Shown: positions 38,221 to 49,138, numbered from the stretch's first letter. The stretch: 64,000 bases of DNA from Iodidimonas nitroreducens (GCA_000710935.1 BAYV01000010.1:84571-148570), one strand, 5' to 3'. Numbers and translations are program-made. The notes: generated from the letters alone by a model not told the origin.

Positions 38221-38982
38221 ATGATTGCGCTGTTCGCCCTGTTTTCAGCTTTTGGCCTTTTGGCCGCTGCAGTGACCCTTGGGGGCGCACCGGCGGCGTT
38301 CATCAATGGCGCGGGAATGCTCATCGTTGTTCTTGGCACTTTGGCGGTCACGGCGATCAGCTTTTCAGGCCGGGAACTGGCGGAGATGCCGCGCACTTTA
38401 TGGCGCTTGCTGATCGAACCTCAGCGTGATCCGGCTCTGGCGGCGATCACCGTTTTAAAGCTGGCCGAACGAACGCGGAAAGATGGCCTGATCATTTTGA
38501 AAAAGCTGATGCCTTCGTTGGGAGACAGCCCGTTTCTGATGAATGCCTGTCAGTTGATTCTGGATGGTTCAAGCCCCGAAGAAGCCGAAAGCATCATGCA
38601 AAAAGAAAACCATGCAGCCGCCAATCGCTATCTGCGGGCCATCGAAATCCTGCGCCGGGCGGGCGAAGTGGCCCCGGCCATGGGGCTGATCGGCACGCTG
38701 ATTGGTCTGGTTCAGATGCTGGGATCATTGGATGATCCTTCGGCCATCGGCCCGGCCATGGCGGTGGCCCTGCTCACCACTCTTTATGGCGCTATTCTGG
38801 CCCATCTGGTGTTCATCCCGCTGGCCGCCAAGGCCGAGCGCATGGCATCGGATGAAGCCATTCTCAATACCGTTTATGCCATGGGGGCCGCTTCGATGAG
38901 CCGTCAGGAAAATCCGCGCCGCCTTGAGATGCTGATCAATACGGTTTTACCACCCACCAATAAAGTCATGTACTTCAAATGA
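38221..38982 (+). CDS. motA: Motility protein A (MotA/TolQ/ExbB proton channel family)
   Basis: 253-aa stator subunit with four predicted membrane segments (about 2-22, 30-48, 148-170, 182-202) and the conserved GLIGTLIGLVQML and AMAVALLTTLYGAILAHLVFIPLA channel helices. It lies directly between fliN and flbD. No motB follows; the peptidoglycan-anchored partner must be elsewhere. Homology cannot by itself separate MotA from PomA-like sodium stators. Confidence 0.88.
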   Translation: MIALFALFSAFGLLAAAVTLGGAPAAFINGAGMLIVVLGTLAVTAISFSGRELAEMPRTLWRLLIEPQRDPALAAITVLKLAERTRKDGLIILKKLMPSLGDSPFLMNACQLILDGSSPEEAESIMQKENHAAANRYLRAIEILRRAGEVAPAMGLIGTLIGLVQMLGSLDDPSAIGPAMAVALLTTLYGAILAHLVFIPLAAKAERMASDEAILNTVYAMGAASMSRQENPRRLEMLINTVLPPTNKVMYFK

Positions 38983-39034
38983 CCGATTATCGCCCTCTTG
39001 CCCCAAAAGGCAAGCCGGGGACAGGAGACAAACC

Positions 39035-40420
39035 ATGCGCTTGCTGATCATAGGAAAACTGGATGGCCAATTGGGCAATGCATCGGCGATTGCCGTGAAA
39101 AAAGGCGCGCGGGTCACCCATGCCACCGATCCGGACATGGCCTTTGATAGCCTGAGAAGCAAAGGGGCGGATCTTTTGATGGTGGATGTGGCGCTGGATA
39201 TCAAAGCCATTGTCGAGCAATTGAAGACCGAGCATTTTTCCGTGCCCATCGTCGCCTGTGGGATCGGCACCGATGCCCGCACGGCGGCCCAGGCCATCCG
39301 CAATGGGGCGAAGGAATATATTCCCCTCCCCCCGGATGCGGAATTGATCGCCGCCGTTCTGGAAGCGGTGGCCGAAGAAGACGACACCTTCATCGTCCGC
39401 GATGATGTGACCCGGCAGGTGGTGCGCCTTGCCGAACAGGTGGCCCCTTCGGAAGCCAGCATTCTGATCACTGGCGAATCCGGCACGGGTAAAGAGGTTT
39501 TTGCCCGGCTGGTGCATCGCAAATCCCATCGCGCAAAACAGGCGTTTGTTTCGGTGAATTGCGCGGCGATCCCGGAAAATCTTCTGGAATCGGAATTATT
39601 CGGCCATGAAAAAGGGGCCTTCACCGGGGCCGTGGCGCGCCGGATCGGTAAATTCGAGGAAGCCGATGGCGGCACTTTGCTCCTTGATGAAATTTCGGAA
39701 ATGGATATTCGCCTGCAAGCCAAGCTTTTGCGGGCCATTCAGGAACGCGAAATTGATCGGGTGGGCGGTGCTCGTCCGGTCAAGATCAATATCCGCATCA
39801 TCGCCACATCCAACCGCGATCTGGCCGAAGAGGTGAAAAAAGGCACCTTCCGCGAGGATCTTTTGTTCCGGCTGAATGTGGTCAATCTGCGGATTCCTGC
39901 CTTGCGCGAACGTCCGGCCGATATCGAGGCATTGGCCGATCATTTCGCCCATAAATATGCCGAGATGAATTCCATCCCCTTTCGCCCGCTTTCCGAAGGG
40001 GCGCGCGCGATTTTGCGGGCCCATCGATGGCAAGGCAATGTGCGTGAGCTGGAAAACACCCTCCATCGCGCTGTTTTACTTTCCAGTGGTTCAGAAATCG
40101 GACCCGACGCCATTTCGCTGCCCGATGGCAGCCGCCCGCACTATCAGGGGAGCCCGCAAAGCGCGCAACCAAGCGATGCCTCCACCGATGGCATGGCAGG
40201 CGGCGCGGCCGGCGGAGTGCCGCTGGTAGGCCGCACGGTGGCCGATGTGGAGCGCGATCTGATCATCGATACCTTGAAACATTGTTTGGGCAATCGCACC
40301 CATGCTGCCAATATCCTTGGCATTTCCATCCGCACCCTGCGCAACAAGCTCAATCAGTATCAATCCGAAGGGCTGCCGGTTCCGGCCCCCGGCGAAGGGG
40401 CAAGGGCATCCCTGTCATGA
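39035..40420 (+). CDS. flbD: Sigma-54-dependent transcriptional activator FlbD
   Basis: 461 aa: N-terminal receiver-like domain (about 1-115), AAA+ domain (about 125-345) with Walker A GESGTGKE, the sigma-54-contacting loop GAFTGA and LLLDEISEM, and a Fis-type HTH (THAANILGISIRTLRNK). The receiver lacks the paired acidic residues at its N-terminus (reads LIIGKLDG) although an Asp is present at the acceptor place (Asp51), consistent with Caulobacter FlbD, which works with FliX. AGGAG precedes the ATG. It likely drives the sigma-54 promoter before fliK. Confidence 0.92.
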   Translation: MRLLIIGKLDGQLGNASAIAVKKGARVTHATDPDMAFDSLRSKGADLLMVDVALDIKAIVEQLKTEHFSVPIVACGIGTDARTAAQAIRNGAKEYIPLPPDAELIAAVLEAVAEEDDTFIVRDDVTRQVVRLAEQVAPSEASILITGESGTGKEVFARLVHRKSHRAKQAFVSVNCAAIPENLLESELFGHEKGAFTGAVARRIGKFEEADGGTLLLDEISEMDIRLQAKLLRAIQEREIDRVGGARPVKINIRIIATSNRDLAEEVKKGTFREDLLFRLNVVNLRIPALRERPADIEALADHFAHKYAEMNSIPFRPLSEGARAILRAHRWQGNVRELENTLHRAVLLSSGSEIGPDAISLPDGSRPHYQGSPQSAQPSDASTDGMAGGAAGGVPLVGRTVADVERDLIIDTLKHCLGNRTHAANILGISIRTLRNKLNQYQSEGLPVPAPGEGARASLS

Positions 40421-40505
40421 GCATGAAATGGGCCAGCCGCATCCCGCCGGGTCGATCCAGATCCCCTTTCAAAGGCATCTTGCATGATCGGGGATCGCTG
40501 ATCTT

Positions 40506-42626
40506 ATGAGCGACGCCACCACAAAATCCCCGGCCAAGGGGGCCGCCAGCGCCAGTGCCAGCCTCACCTCGCTTTTCGGGGCGGCGCGCGGCACCGATGT
40601 GGCCATGGCAGTGGGGGTGATGGGCATCATCCTGATGCTCATCCTGCCCATGCCCTCATGGCTTCTGGATTTTGCGCTCGCGGTTTCCATCACCTTTTCC
40701 GTGATGGTGCTGATGACCAGCCTGTTCATCGAAAAACCCCTACAATTATCATCCTTTCCTACCATTTTGCTGATCGCCACCATGTTGCGCTTGTCGCTCA
40801 ATCTGGCCTCTACCCGGCTCATTCTGGCCAATGGCCATGAAGGTACCGATGCGGCAGGGCAGGTCATTCAGGCCTTTGGCGAATTTCTGATGGGCGGCAC
40901 GGTGATCATCGGGGTGATCGTTTTCGCCATTCTGATCATCGTCAATTTCGTGGTGATCACCAAAGGCTCGGGCCGGATCGCCGAAGTGGCCGCGCGCTTT
41001 TCCCTTGATGCCATGCCCGGCAAGCAGATGGCCATCGATGCCGATCTATCCGCCGGGCTGATCAATGAAACCGAAGCCAAGGCCCGGCGCAAAGAGCTGG
41101 AAGACGAAAGCGGCTTTTTCGGCTCCATGGATGGGGCAGCAAAATTCGTGCGGGGCGATGCCATTGCCGGTTTGCTAATCACCTTCATCAATGTCATTGG
41201 CGGGATGATCGTTGGCATTGCGATCAATGATCTCACCTTCATGGAAGCGGTCAATCGCTATACCGTGCTGACTGTGGGCGATGGCCTTGTCAGCCAGATT
41301 CCGGCGCTGATCGTCTCGGTCGCCGCCGGGTTGCTGGTGACCAAGGCCAAAGCCGAAGGCTCCACCGATAAAGCCCTGACCGAGCAATTATCGGCCTATC
41401 CAAAAGCTTTGGGCATTTCCGCCGCTTTGCTGTTTCTTTTGGGGCTGATGCCCGGCCTGCCCTTTCTACCCTTTGCCATATTGGGCGGGGCTTTGGCCTA
41501 TGCCACCTTCAGTATCGATCGCAAAACCCGGGTGAAAAAAGAAACCGACGACAGCGCGCGCGCCCAGGAAATCAAACAGGAAAAACCCAAGGAAGAGCCC
41601 ATCACATCGGCGCTGGCGATCGATATGGTGCGGCTGGAACTTGGCTATGGCCTGTTGCAATTGATCAATGAGGATAGCGGCTATCGCCTGACCGATCAGA
41701 TCAAGGCCCTGCGCCGACAATTGGCCAGCGAAATGGGCTTTGTCATGCCATCGGTGCGGATTTTGGATAATATGCAGCTTCCCACCAACAGCTATGCCAT
41801 CCGCATCAAGGAAACCGAAGCGGCGCGCGGCGAAGTGCGCCCCGGCTTTTTGCTGGTGATGGACCCGCGCGGCGAACCGGTGAACCTGCCCGGAGAGAAA
41901 ACCACCGAACCGGCTTTTGGCCTGCCCGCCACGTGGATCGAAGACTCCATGCGTGAAGAAGCGTCTTTCCGTGGCCACACGGTGGTGGATGCCGCAACCG
42001 TGGTCACCACCCATCTCACCGAAATCATCAAGGATAATACGCCCGATCTTTTATCCTATGCCGAAACCCAGAAGCTGCTTGATGATCTGCCCAAAGAACA
42101 GCAAAAGCTGGTGAGTGATCTGGTGCCCAATCAGGTGAGCCTTTCCACCATCCAGCGGGTTTTGCAAAGCCTGTTGAGCGAACGCGTTTCGATCCGCGAT
42201 CTGCCCACCATTCTGGAGGGCATCGCCGAAACCGCCGGCAGCACCCAGAATATCGTGCTGATCGCCGAACATGTGCGCTCGCGTCTTGCCCGCCAGCTTT
42301 CCTCGACCCATAGCAGCGAAAACGGCTTCATCCCCCTGCTGAGCCTATCGCCGAAATGGGAGCAGGCCTTTGCCGAATCGCTGGTGGGCCAGGGCGAGGA
42401 TCGGCAATTGGCGATGGCCCCAACCTTGCTGCAGAATTTCATGGGTGATCTGCGCGATGCCTATGATAAAATGGCCGCCCGAGGAGAATCCCCGGTTTTG
42501 ATGACCAGCCCCGGCATCCGCCCCTATGTGCGATCGATCATCGAACGGGTGCGACCGGCCACCACGGTGATGTCGCAAAGCGAAATTCATCCAAAAGCCA
42601 AAATCCGGACATTGGGACAGGTATGA
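40506..42626 (+). CDS. flhA: Flagellar export gate protein FlhA
   Basis: 706-aa inner-membrane component of the type III export apparatus. About eight membrane helices in the first 330 residues include SFPTILLIATMLRLSLNLAS and the FHIPEP-type loop KGSGRIAEVAARFSLDAMPG; the cytoplasmic domain after about 340 forms the nonameric ring (VRLELGYGLLQLI, MGFVMPSVRILDN). Length is normal. Transcribed with flhF. Confidence 0.97.
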   Translation: MSDATTKSPAKGAASASASLTSLFGAARGTDVAMAVGVMGIILMLILPMPSWLLDFALAVSITFSVMVLMTSLFIEKPLQLSSFPTILLIATMLRLSLNLASTRLILANGHEGTDAAGQVIQAFGEFLMGGTVIIGVIVFAILIIVNFVVITKGSGRIAEVAARFSLDAMPGKQMAIDADLSAGLINETEAKARRKELEDESGFFGSMDGAAKFVRGDAIAGLLITFINVIGGMIVGIAINDLTFMEAVNRYTVLTVGDGLVSQIPALIVSVAAGLLVTKAKAEGSTDKALTEQLSAYPKALGISAALLFLLGLMPGLPFLPFAILGGALAYATFSIDRKTRVKKETDDSARAQEIKQEKPKEEPITSALAIDMVRLELGYGLLQLINEDSGYRLTDQIKALRRQLASEMGFVMPSVRILDNMQLPTNSYAIRIKETEAARGEVRPGFLLVMDPRGEPVNLPGEKTTEPAFGLPATWIEDSMREEASFRGHTVVDAATVVTTHLTEIIKDNTPDLLSYAETQKLLDDLPKEQQKLVSDLVPNQVSLSTIQRVLQSLLSERVSIRDLPTILEGIAETAGSTQNIVLIAEHVRSRLARQLSSTHSSENGFIPLLSLSPKWEQAFAESLVGQGEDRQLAMAPTLLQNFMGDLRDAYDKMAARGESPVLMTSPGIRPYVRSIIERVRPATTVMSQSEIHPKAKIRTLGQV

Positions 42627-42668
42627 TCGCCATGAAAGCTGGCCAAAAGCGCAAAGACAGGGGCAATC

Positions 42669-43697
42669 ATGCGTCTTAAATCCTTCAGCGCCAAATCGAT
42701 GAAAGAGGTCATGGCTCAGGTCCGCGAGGCTTTGGGGCCGGATGCGATCATTTTATCTGTGGAGCAGGGCAAGGCTGGGACCGGCGTGCGGGTGACTGCG
42801 GCCAGTGACAATGAAGCCCTGCCCGAACCCCAGGCCCCCGCCATCACCGCCCCGCCCCCCAGCCCCGCCACCGAAGATGAGCGCCGTGGTCCGGCTTTCG
42901 TTTCCCGGGATTTCGATCTCGCCGATCTGAAGGCGGCCATCAGCCATCATGGCCTGCCTTATGAACTTGCGGATCGGGTGATTTCGATGGCTCAGGCTTT
43001 CGATGCCGCAAGCCTTGCCGATGCCCTGGCCCATTCCTTTGAAAGCCTGATCGGTTTTTCCCCCCTTGGCCTTGCCTTACCCCGCCCGGTGATGCTGGTG
43101 GGTCCGCCCGGTGCGGGGAAAACGGTTTCCGCGGCCAAGCTGGCGGCTGAAGCCCGGGTCAATGGCCATTCGATCCGGCTGATCACCACCGATACGGTGA
43201 AATCAGGCGGTGTGCATCAGCTTGAACATTATGCCCGATTGATGGATGTGGCGGTGATCACCGCGCAGGATGAAGCGGCGCTGGCAAAGGCCATCCACAA
43301 AGGCGCGCCGCCGGAACTGACGCTGATCGACAGTTGCGGCATCAATCCTTATTCCATGGATGAACTGGAGCGCACAGTCAGGCTTTTGAAGGCCGCCGAT
43401 GCCGAGCCGGTTCTGGTTCTGCCAGCGGGCCTTGATCCGGCGGAAAGCGCCGATATTGCTGAAATCTTTGCCCAGATGGGCACCCGGCGCTTTATCGCCA
43501 CCCGGCTCGATGGTGCCCGGCGCTATGCCAGCCTGCTGTCTATTGCCCGGGGGGGGCATTTATCCCTTGCCGGTTTAAGCCGCAGCCCTTATGTCGCCGA
43601 TCCTTTAGAAACCCCGGCACCGCTGATGCTGGCCCGGCTTTTTGCCACCCTGCCCGCCGCCAAATCCCGTAATCGCACAAAAGAGCGGATATCTTAA
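42669..43697 (+). CDS. flhF: Flagellar biosynthesis GTPase FlhF
   Basis: 342-aa SRP-type GTPase that places the first flagellar proteins at the pole. N-terminal basic B domain, then N domain (about 80-135) and G domain. G1 is GPPGAGKT (145-152), G2 TTDTVKSGGVHQLEHYA, G4 TRLD. G3, normally DTAGR, reads DSCGIN (221-226), so the Arg and Ala are lost. The downstream FlhG overlaps closely, giving the usual FlhF/FlhG number-control pair. Weakened hydrolysis is possible (inference). Confidence 0.9.
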   Translation: MRLKSFSAKSMKEVMAQVREALGPDAIILSVEQGKAGTGVRVTAASDNEALPEPQAPAITAPPPSPATEDERRGPAFVSRDFDLADLKAAISHHGLPYELADRVISMAQAFDAASLADALAHSFESLIGFSPLGLALPRPVMLVGPPGAGKTVSAAKLAAEARVNGHSIRLITTDTVKSGGVHQLEHYARLMDVAVITAQDEAALAKAIHKGAPPELTLIDSCGINPYSMDELERTVRLLKAADAEPVLVLPAGLDPAESADIAEIFAQMGTRRFIATRLDGARRYASLLSIARGGHLSLAGLSRSPYVADPLETPAPLMLARLFATLPAAKSRNRTKERIS

Positions 43698-43698
43698 G

Positions 43699-44493
43699 AT
43701 GACGCCCACACCCAATCCAGACCTTGAAAAGAAATTGATCACCATTGCATCCGGGAAAGGCGGTGTTGGCAAGACATGGCTTTCCACCACCCTTGCCCAT
43801 ATGCTGGCGCGCATGGGCCGCCGGGTTTTGTTATTTGATGGCGATCTGGGGCTTGCAAATGTGGATATTCAGCTTGGGCTTACCCCTCAGCGCGATATCG
43901 GCGATGTGATTTCAGGCAAATATTCCATCAAGGACGCCATCACCCGCTATGACGAAGAAGATTTCGGCGCGGGCTGTTTTGATGTGCTGGCGGGAAAATC
44001 AGGCTCGGGGGCTTTGGGCAGCCTCACCCGCGAAACGCTGGTCGCGCTCCGATCCGGACTGATTGAAGCCGCCGCCGATTATGATCATGTGATCCTTGAT
44101 CTGGCGGCGGGCATCGATCCATCGGTAACCACCCTTTCCCGGCACAAAGGGCGGATTTTCACGGTGATGAGCCCCGATCCCACTTCGCTCACCGATGCCT
44201 ATGCCTTTATCAAGCTGACGGTGCAAAGAATGCCCGAAGCCGATATCCGCATCGTCGTCAATCAGGCGGGCAATCGGCGCGAAGGCGAACGCACCTATGA
44301 AGCCATCCGCAAGGTGTGCCAAACCTTCCTCAAAACCAATCCGCCATTGGCCGCCGTGGTGCGTCAGGATAGTAAGGTGCGCGATGCCATCCGCCATCAG
44401 GTGCCCCTGCTGGTGCGTCACCCCCAATCGGAAGCCGCCGAAGGCATTGGCGATATCATCCGCCTGCTCACCGCCCCGGCGATGACATCCTGA
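43699..44493 (+). CDS. flhG: Flagellum number regulator FlhG (MinD/ParA ATPase)
   Basis: 264-aa deviant-Walker ATPase: ASGKGGVGKTWLSTTLA with the signature Lys, DGDLGLANVDIQLGL, and a C-terminal region with an amphipathic end. It starts one base after the flhF stop; the ATG at 43699 removes an unrelated in-frame extension. FlhG activates FlhF GTPase and limits flagellar number. The name MinD-like is equally accurate; the flhF context favours FlhG. Confidence 0.92.
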   Translation: MTPTPNPDLEKKLITIASGKGGVGKTWLSTTLAHMLARMGRRVLLFDGDLGLANVDIQLGLTPQRDIGDVISGKYSIKDAITRYDEEDFGAGCFDVLAGKSGSGALGSLTRETLVALRSGLIEAAADYDHVILDLAAGIDPSVTTLSRHKGRIFTVMSPDPTSLTDAYAFIKLTVQRMPEADIRIVVNQAGNRREGERTYEAIRKVCQTFLKTNPPLAAVVRQDSKVRDAIRHQVPLLVRHPQSEAAEGIGDIIRLLTAPAMTS

Positions 44494-44657
44494 TCAAAAG
44501 CCGCACAATCAACTCGGCAATTGTATGCAACATGGGCTTGGGCTATGGTCCGCGCGATTTCACTGATAACACGCGCGCCTATCCTCATCCGGGGTGATCC
44601 TCACCCTTTTCGCCCCGCCCCCTTTTCGCCCCGCCATGGGGCTGAGCAGGAGCCATT

Positions 44658-45434
44658 ATGTCTCGTCGCAACAAAATCTACGAAGGCAAGGCCAAGATTT
44701 TATATGAAGGGCCGGAACCGGGCACTTTGATCCAGTATTTCAAGGATGATGCCACAGCTTTCAATGCCCAAAAGCGCGCCACCCTGCAGGGCAAGGGGGT
44801 GCTCAATAATTGCATTTCAGAACATGTGTTCACCCAATTGAATGCCATCGGCATCCCCACCCATTTCATCCGCCGGATCAATATGCGCGAACAACTCGTG
44901 CGTGGGGTGGAAATCATCCCGGTGGAATTTGTGGTGCGCAATGTGGCTGCCGGTTCGATCTGCAAAAGACTGGGGCTGGAAGAAGGCATGCCCCTGCCGC
45001 GGGGAATCGTTGAATATTATTACAAGGATGATGCACTGGGCGATCCCATGGTTGGCGAAGAGCATATCACCGCTTTTGGCTGGGCGCAGGATTTCGAATT
45101 GGATGAAATCATCCATATGTGCCTGAGGGTGAATGATTTTCTATGCGGATTATTTGCCGCTATCGGGATCAGGCTGGTGGATTTCAAAATGGAATTTGGC
45201 CGCCTTTATACCGATGATCTGATGCAGATCATTCTGGCCGATGAAATCAGCCCCGATAATTGCCGCCTGTGGGATATGAAAACCAATGAAAAGCTGGATA
45301 AGGATCGGTTCCGCCGGGATATGGGCGGCGAAATCGAGGCCTATCAGGAAGTGGCGCGTCGCCTTGGTGTCTTGCCAAGCGCCGATATCAGGGATATTGC
45401 AGGCGGCGAAAACAGATCCGCACGAAAGGATTGA
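44658..45434 (+). CDS. purC: Phosphoribosylaminoimidazole-succinocarboxamide synthase
   Basis: SAICAR synthetase joining aspartate to CAIR in purine synthesis. Starts [20 protein letters not shown] after AGGAG; contains [13 protein letters not shown] and [11 protein letters not shown], and [15 protein letters not shown]. 258 aa, normal for the bacterial short form. First gene of purC-purS-purQ-purL. Confidence 0.97.
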   Translation: MSRRNKIYEGKAKILYEGPEPGTLIQYFKDDATAFNAQKRATLQGKGVLNNCISEHVFTQLNAIGIPTHFIRRINMREQLVRGVEIIPVEFVVRNVAAGSICKRLGLEEGMPLPRGIVEYYYKDDALGDPMVGEEHITAFGWAQDFELDEIIHMCLRVNDFLCGLFAAIGIRLVDFKMEFGRLYTDDLMQIILADEISPDNCRLWDMKTNEKLDKDRFRRDMGGEIEAYQEVARRLGVLPSADIRDIAGGENRSARKD

Positions 45435-45439
45435 TGCCG

Positions 45440-45679
45440 ATGAAGGCGCGCATTCATATCACCTTGAAATCGGGGGTTCTCGATCCACAGGGCAAAGCCG
45501 TTCATCATGCTCTTGATCATCTTGGCTTTCAGGGGTTGAAGGATGTGCGGCAGGGCAAATATATCGAAATCGATCTCAATGAAACCGATCGTGCGAAAGC
45601 CATGGAACAGCTCGATGAGATGTGCAAAGCCCTGCTCGCCAATCTGGTGATCGAACGCTACAGCATTGATCTGGACTAG
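45440..45679 (+). CDS. purS: Phosphoribosylformylglycinamidine synthase subunit PurS
   Basis: 79-aa small subunit bridging PurQ and PurL in the three-protein FGAM synthase. [20 protein letters not shown] and IEIDLNE are typical. The ATG at 45440 matches the family start and has AAAGGA nine bases upstream; an ATG at 45434 overlaps the purC stop. Confidence 0.95.
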   Translation: MKARIHITLKSGVLDPQGKAVHHALDHLGFQGLKDVRQGKYIEIDLNETDRAKAMEQLDEMCKALLANLVIERYSIDLD

Positions 45680-45690
45680 GGGTTTTGGCC

Positions 45691-46386
45691 ATGAAAACTG
45701 CGGTGATCACCTTTCCCGGTTCTAATTGTGATCGTGATATGCGGGTCGCCATAGCTGCGGTCACCGGGCAGCCCCCGCAGGCGGTCTGGCATGGGGAAAC
45801 CAGCCTTCCCGATGTGGATTTCATTGCCCTGCCCGGCGGCTTTTCTTATGGTGATTATCTGCGCTGCGGGGCGATTGCCGCGCGATCCCCGATCATCCCC
45901 GCGCTGATTGCAGCCGCCCGGCGCGGCGTGCCCATTTTGGGGGTTTGCAATGGTTTTCAGATCCTCACCGAAATCGGCCTTTTGCCCGGTGCCCTGATGC
46001 GCAATGCCGGATTGAATTTCATCTGCCGCGATGTGCATGTGCGGGTTGAAACCAGCCAAAGCGCCTTTACCCAAACTTATGAAAAAGGGTCGGTGATCCG
46101 CCTGCCCGTGGCCCATCATGATGGCAATTATATCATCGCCCCCGATGATCTGGCCCTTTTGGAGGATCGAGATCGCATTGCCTTTCGCTATGCAAGTGCT
46201 GCAGGCGAGATCGACGCCCATCATGGGATCAATGGATCGGTGGGCAATATCGCCGGGATTTTAAATGAAGATCGCACGATTTTGGGGATGATGCCCCATC
46301 CCGAACGGATGATCGAACCCGCCCATGGCGGCATGGATGGCCGCCCGCTTTTTGAAGGCGTGCTCGGCGCACTCGCCAATGCCTGA
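45691..46386 (+). CDS. purQ: Phosphoribosylformylglycinamidine synthase subunit PurQ
   Basis: 231-aa class I glutamine amidotransferase supplying ammonia to PurL. The nucleophile is in [11 protein letters not shown], the family loop in [17 protein letters not shown], and the His-x-Glu in MPHPERM. ATG at 45691 follows AGGGG; the in-frame TTG two codons earlier is unlikely. Confidence 0.97.
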   Translation: MKTAVITFPGSNCDRDMRVAIAAVTGQPPQAVWHGETSLPDVDFIALPGGFSYGDYLRCGAIAARSPIIPALIAAARRGVPILGVCNGFQILTEIGLLPGALMRNAGLNFICRDVHVRVETSQSAFTQTYEKGSVIRLPVAHHDGNYIIAPDDLALLEDRDRIAFRYASAAGEIDAHHGINGSVGNIAGILNEDRTILGMMPHPERMIEPAHGGMDGRPLFEGVLGALANA

Positions 46387-46427
46387 CCAATGCCTAAGCC
46401 CTCATAGCAGATGATGAAAAGCCCCTC

Positions 46428-48683
46428 ATGACGCATTCCGCCCCCCCTTCCAATCACAATGATCAGCCGCCTATCACCCCTCAGATGATCAAGGATCATG
46501 GGCTGAATAAGGAAGAATATGAGCGGGTACTAAAGGCCTTGGGCCGCGCCCCCAATCTCACCGAATTGGGGATTTATTCGGTGATGTGGTCTGAGCATTG
46601 TTCTTATAAATCATCGCGGTTGCATCTGAAAAAGCTGCCCACCACCGCCCCATGGGTGATTTGCGGGCCGGGAGAAAATGCCGGTGTGGTGGATATTGGC
46701 GATGGGCAGGCGGCGATTTTCAAGATGGAAAGCCATAATCATCCCAGTTTCATCGAGCCTTATCAGGGCGCGGCCACCGGTGTTGGCGGCATTTTGCGCG
46801 ATGTGTTCACCATGGGCGCACGGCCTGTGGCCAACATGAATGCCTTGCGCTTTGGTGCCCCCGATCATCCCAAAACCCGGCATTTGCTGGCAGGGGTGGT
46901 AGCAGGCATCGGCGGCTATGGCAATTGCGTGGGGGTGCCCACGGTGGGGGGAGAAACCAATTTCCACCCCAGCTATAATGGCAATATTCTGGTCAATGCG
47001 ATGACCGTGGGTGTGGCCGAACAAGACAAAATCTTTTATTCCGCCGCTGCCGGTGTGGGCAATTCGGTGGTTTATGTGGGATCGAAAACCGGGCGCGATG
47101 GCATTCATGGGGCGACCATGGCTTCGGCTGAATTCAGCGAAGATACCGAAGAGAAGCGCCCCACCGTGCAGGTGGGCGATCCTTTCACCGAAAAGCTTCT
47201 GATCGAAGCCTGCCTTGAATTGATGGCCACCGATGCGATCATTGCCATTCAGGATATGGGGGCAGCGGGGCTCACCTCATCATCGGTTGAGATGGCCTCG
47301 AAAGGCGGGGTTGGATTTCGCCTTGATTTATCAAAGGTTCCTTGCCGTGAAAGCGGGATGACGCCTTATGAAATGATGCTGTCTGAAAGTCAGGAACGCA
47401 TGCTGATGGTTTTGAAGCCCGGGCGCGAGGCCGAGGCTGAAGCCATTTTCCATAAATGGGAGCTGGATTTCGCGATCATCGGCACCATCACCGATACAGG
47501 CCGACTGACACTGGTTTTCGAGGGCGAGACCGTGGCCGATATTCCGGTGGACAGCCTGACCGAAGACGCCCCGATCTATGATCGCCCGCATGTGGAAACG
47601 GCCAAACGCGCCTCTTTGGCAGCGGATGAATGCCCCCCGCCCGCCGATTATGGCCAGGCCCTGCTCGCCTTGATGGGGGGGCCGCATGGCGCCTCGCGCC
47701 GTTGGATCTGGGAACAATATGATCATATGGTGATGGGCGATACGGTGCAGCGCCCCGGTGGCGATGCCGCCGTGGTGCGGGTGCATGGCACGAATAAGGC
47801 GCTCGCCATCACCACCGATTGCACCCCGCGCTATGTGGCGGCCGATCCCCGAATGGGGGCGTGTCAGGCCGTGGCAGAAGCCTTTCGCAATCTCAGCGCC
47901 GTGGGGGCAAAACCGTTGGCGATCACCGATTGTCTGAATTTCGGCAATCCCGAACGGCCGCAGATCATGGGCCAGATCGTGGGGGCCATCGAAGGCATGG
48001 CGAAAGCCTGCCGTGCCCTTGATATGCCTGTGGTGTCCGGCAATGTCTCTTTATATAACGAAACCAATGGCACGGGAATTCTCCCCACCCCTGCCGTGGG
48101 GGCCATCGGCCTGATCAACGATGCCAGCCATATCGCCACTCTGGCCTTGAAGCGGGCGGATGATCAGCTCATTTTGATCGGAGAGACCAAAGGCCATCTG
48201 GGCGCGTCCCTTTATCTTTGGCAGTTTCACGGGCAAGAGATTGGCGCGCCTCCGCCGGTGGATCTGGGTGCCGAGCGGCGCAATGGCGATTTCGTGCGCA
48301 GCCTGATCGAAAGCGGCCTGATCGATACGGTTCACGATCTATCCGATGGCGGGCTGGCGGTGGCTTTATGCACCATGGCTTTGGCCGGCCATATTGGGGT
48401 TTCGGTCGATCTCAAGGCTTTGTCAGAGGCTGAACTGCCCCCTCATGCCGCTTTATTTGGCGAGGATCAGGGGCGCATGCTGCTGGCGGTTCCCCCCGAT
48501 CTGGCACCCGATATTCTGGCACGCGCCAAAAAGTCGGGTGTTCCTGCCCGGATCATCGGCCAATGCGGTGGGGATCGGATCGCGCTTTCCGGGCTGTGCG
48601 ATTTGCCCCTCGATGATCTTCGCACGGCCCATGAAGGCTGGATGCCCGATCTGATGGCCCAAAATCTGACAGCCGAAAGCTGA
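46428..48683 (+). CDS. purL: Phosphoribosylformylglycinamidine synthase subunit PurL
   Basis: 751-aa small-type PurL that converts FGAR to [20 protein letters not shown] near the start, [12 protein letters not shown], a duplicated AIRS-type fold with [18 protein letters not shown] and [18 protein letters not shown] [13 protein letters not shown] later. The glutaminase domain of the large type is absent and is supplied by PurQ. Followed by bolA and grxD. Confidence 0.97.
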   Translation: MTHSAPPSNHNDQPPITPQMIKDHGLNKEEYERVLKALGRAPNLTELGIYSVMWSEHCSYKSSRLHLKKLPTTAPWVICGPGENAGVVDIGDGQAAIFKMESHNHPSFIEPYQGAATGVGGILRDVFTMGARPVANMNALRFGAPDHPKTRHLLAGVVAGIGGYGNCVGVPTVGGETNFHPSYNGNILVNAMTVGVAEQDKIFYSAAAGVGNSVVYVGSKTGRDGIHGATMASAEFSEDTEEKRPTVQVGDPFTEKLLIEACLELMATDAIIAIQDMGAAGLTSSSVEMASKGGVGFRLDLSKVPCRESGMTPYEMMLSESQERMLMVLKPGREAEAEAIFHKWELDFAIIGTITDTGRLTLVFEGETVADIPVDSLTEDAPIYDRPHVETAKRASLAADECPPPADYGQALLALMGGPHGASRRWIWEQYDHMVMGDTVQRPGGDAAVVRVHGTNKALAITTDCTPRYVAADPRMGACQAVAEAFRNLSAVGAKPLAITDCLNFGNPERPQIMGQIVGAIEGMAKACRALDMPVVSGNVSLYNETNGTGILPTPAVGAIGLINDASHIATLALKRADDQLILIGETKGHLGASLYLWQFHGQEIGAPPPVDLGAERRNGDFVRSLIESGLIDTVHDLSDGGLAVALCTMALAGHIGVSVDLKALSEAELPPHAALFGEDQGRMLLAVPPDLAPDILARAKKSGVPARIIGQCGGDRIALSGLCDLPLDDLRTAHEGWMPDLMAQNLTAES

Positions 48684-48804
48684 AGCGCGCTATCGATCCT
48701 TGTCGCTGAAGCCTTTTGAAATATGCAGGACCGGTGCTTGAGCCAAAGCATCAGATGCCCTAGATTATCCCTCATAACATCTCGATGAAAAGGACCATGA
48801 TCCA

Positions 48805-49041
48805 ATGCCCATGTCCGCAAGCGATATCGAAAGCATGATCCGTGAAGCCCTGCCCGGGGCGCAGGTGGATATTGAAGATTTGCGTGGCGATGGCGATCAT
48901 TATGCCGCCCATGTGGTTTATGATGGCTTTAAGGGGCTGCCACGGGTGAAGCAGCATCAGATGGTCTATAATGCCCTGCAGGGCCGCATGGGGGGAGAGC
49001 TGCACGCCCTTGCGCTCCAGACATCAGCCCCAAAAGACTGA
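48805..49041 (+). CDS. bolA: BolA family protein
   Basis: 78 aa with the class II KH-like fold: IREALPGAQVDIEDLRGDGDHYAAHVV, then FKGLPRVKQHQMVYNALQGRMGGELHALALQT (in parts: RVKQHQMVYNALQGRMGG). The conserved His positions that bind an iron-sulfur cluster with monothiol glutaredoxin are present. It lies beside grxD, the classic BolA-Grx partnership for iron-sulfur trafficking. Confidence 0.94.
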   Translation: MPMSASDIESMIREALPGAQVDIEDLRGDGDHYAAHVVYDGFKGLPRVKQHQMVYNALQGRMGGELHALALQTSAPKD

Positions 49042-49138
49042 AAATCACCGAAAGTACCGGCTCTGTGCAATTCAAAGCTGGACAATTTCAGTCTGATTTC
49101 TCATATGGGGTTCAGTGCCCCCACAATGGAGTATGAAA

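Noticed and set aside
44521..44730. 69-codon ORF overlapping the purC start
   Set aside because: Out of frame with purC, no ribosome binding site, no homology visible; likely leader sequence with repeated CTTTTCGCCCCGCC.
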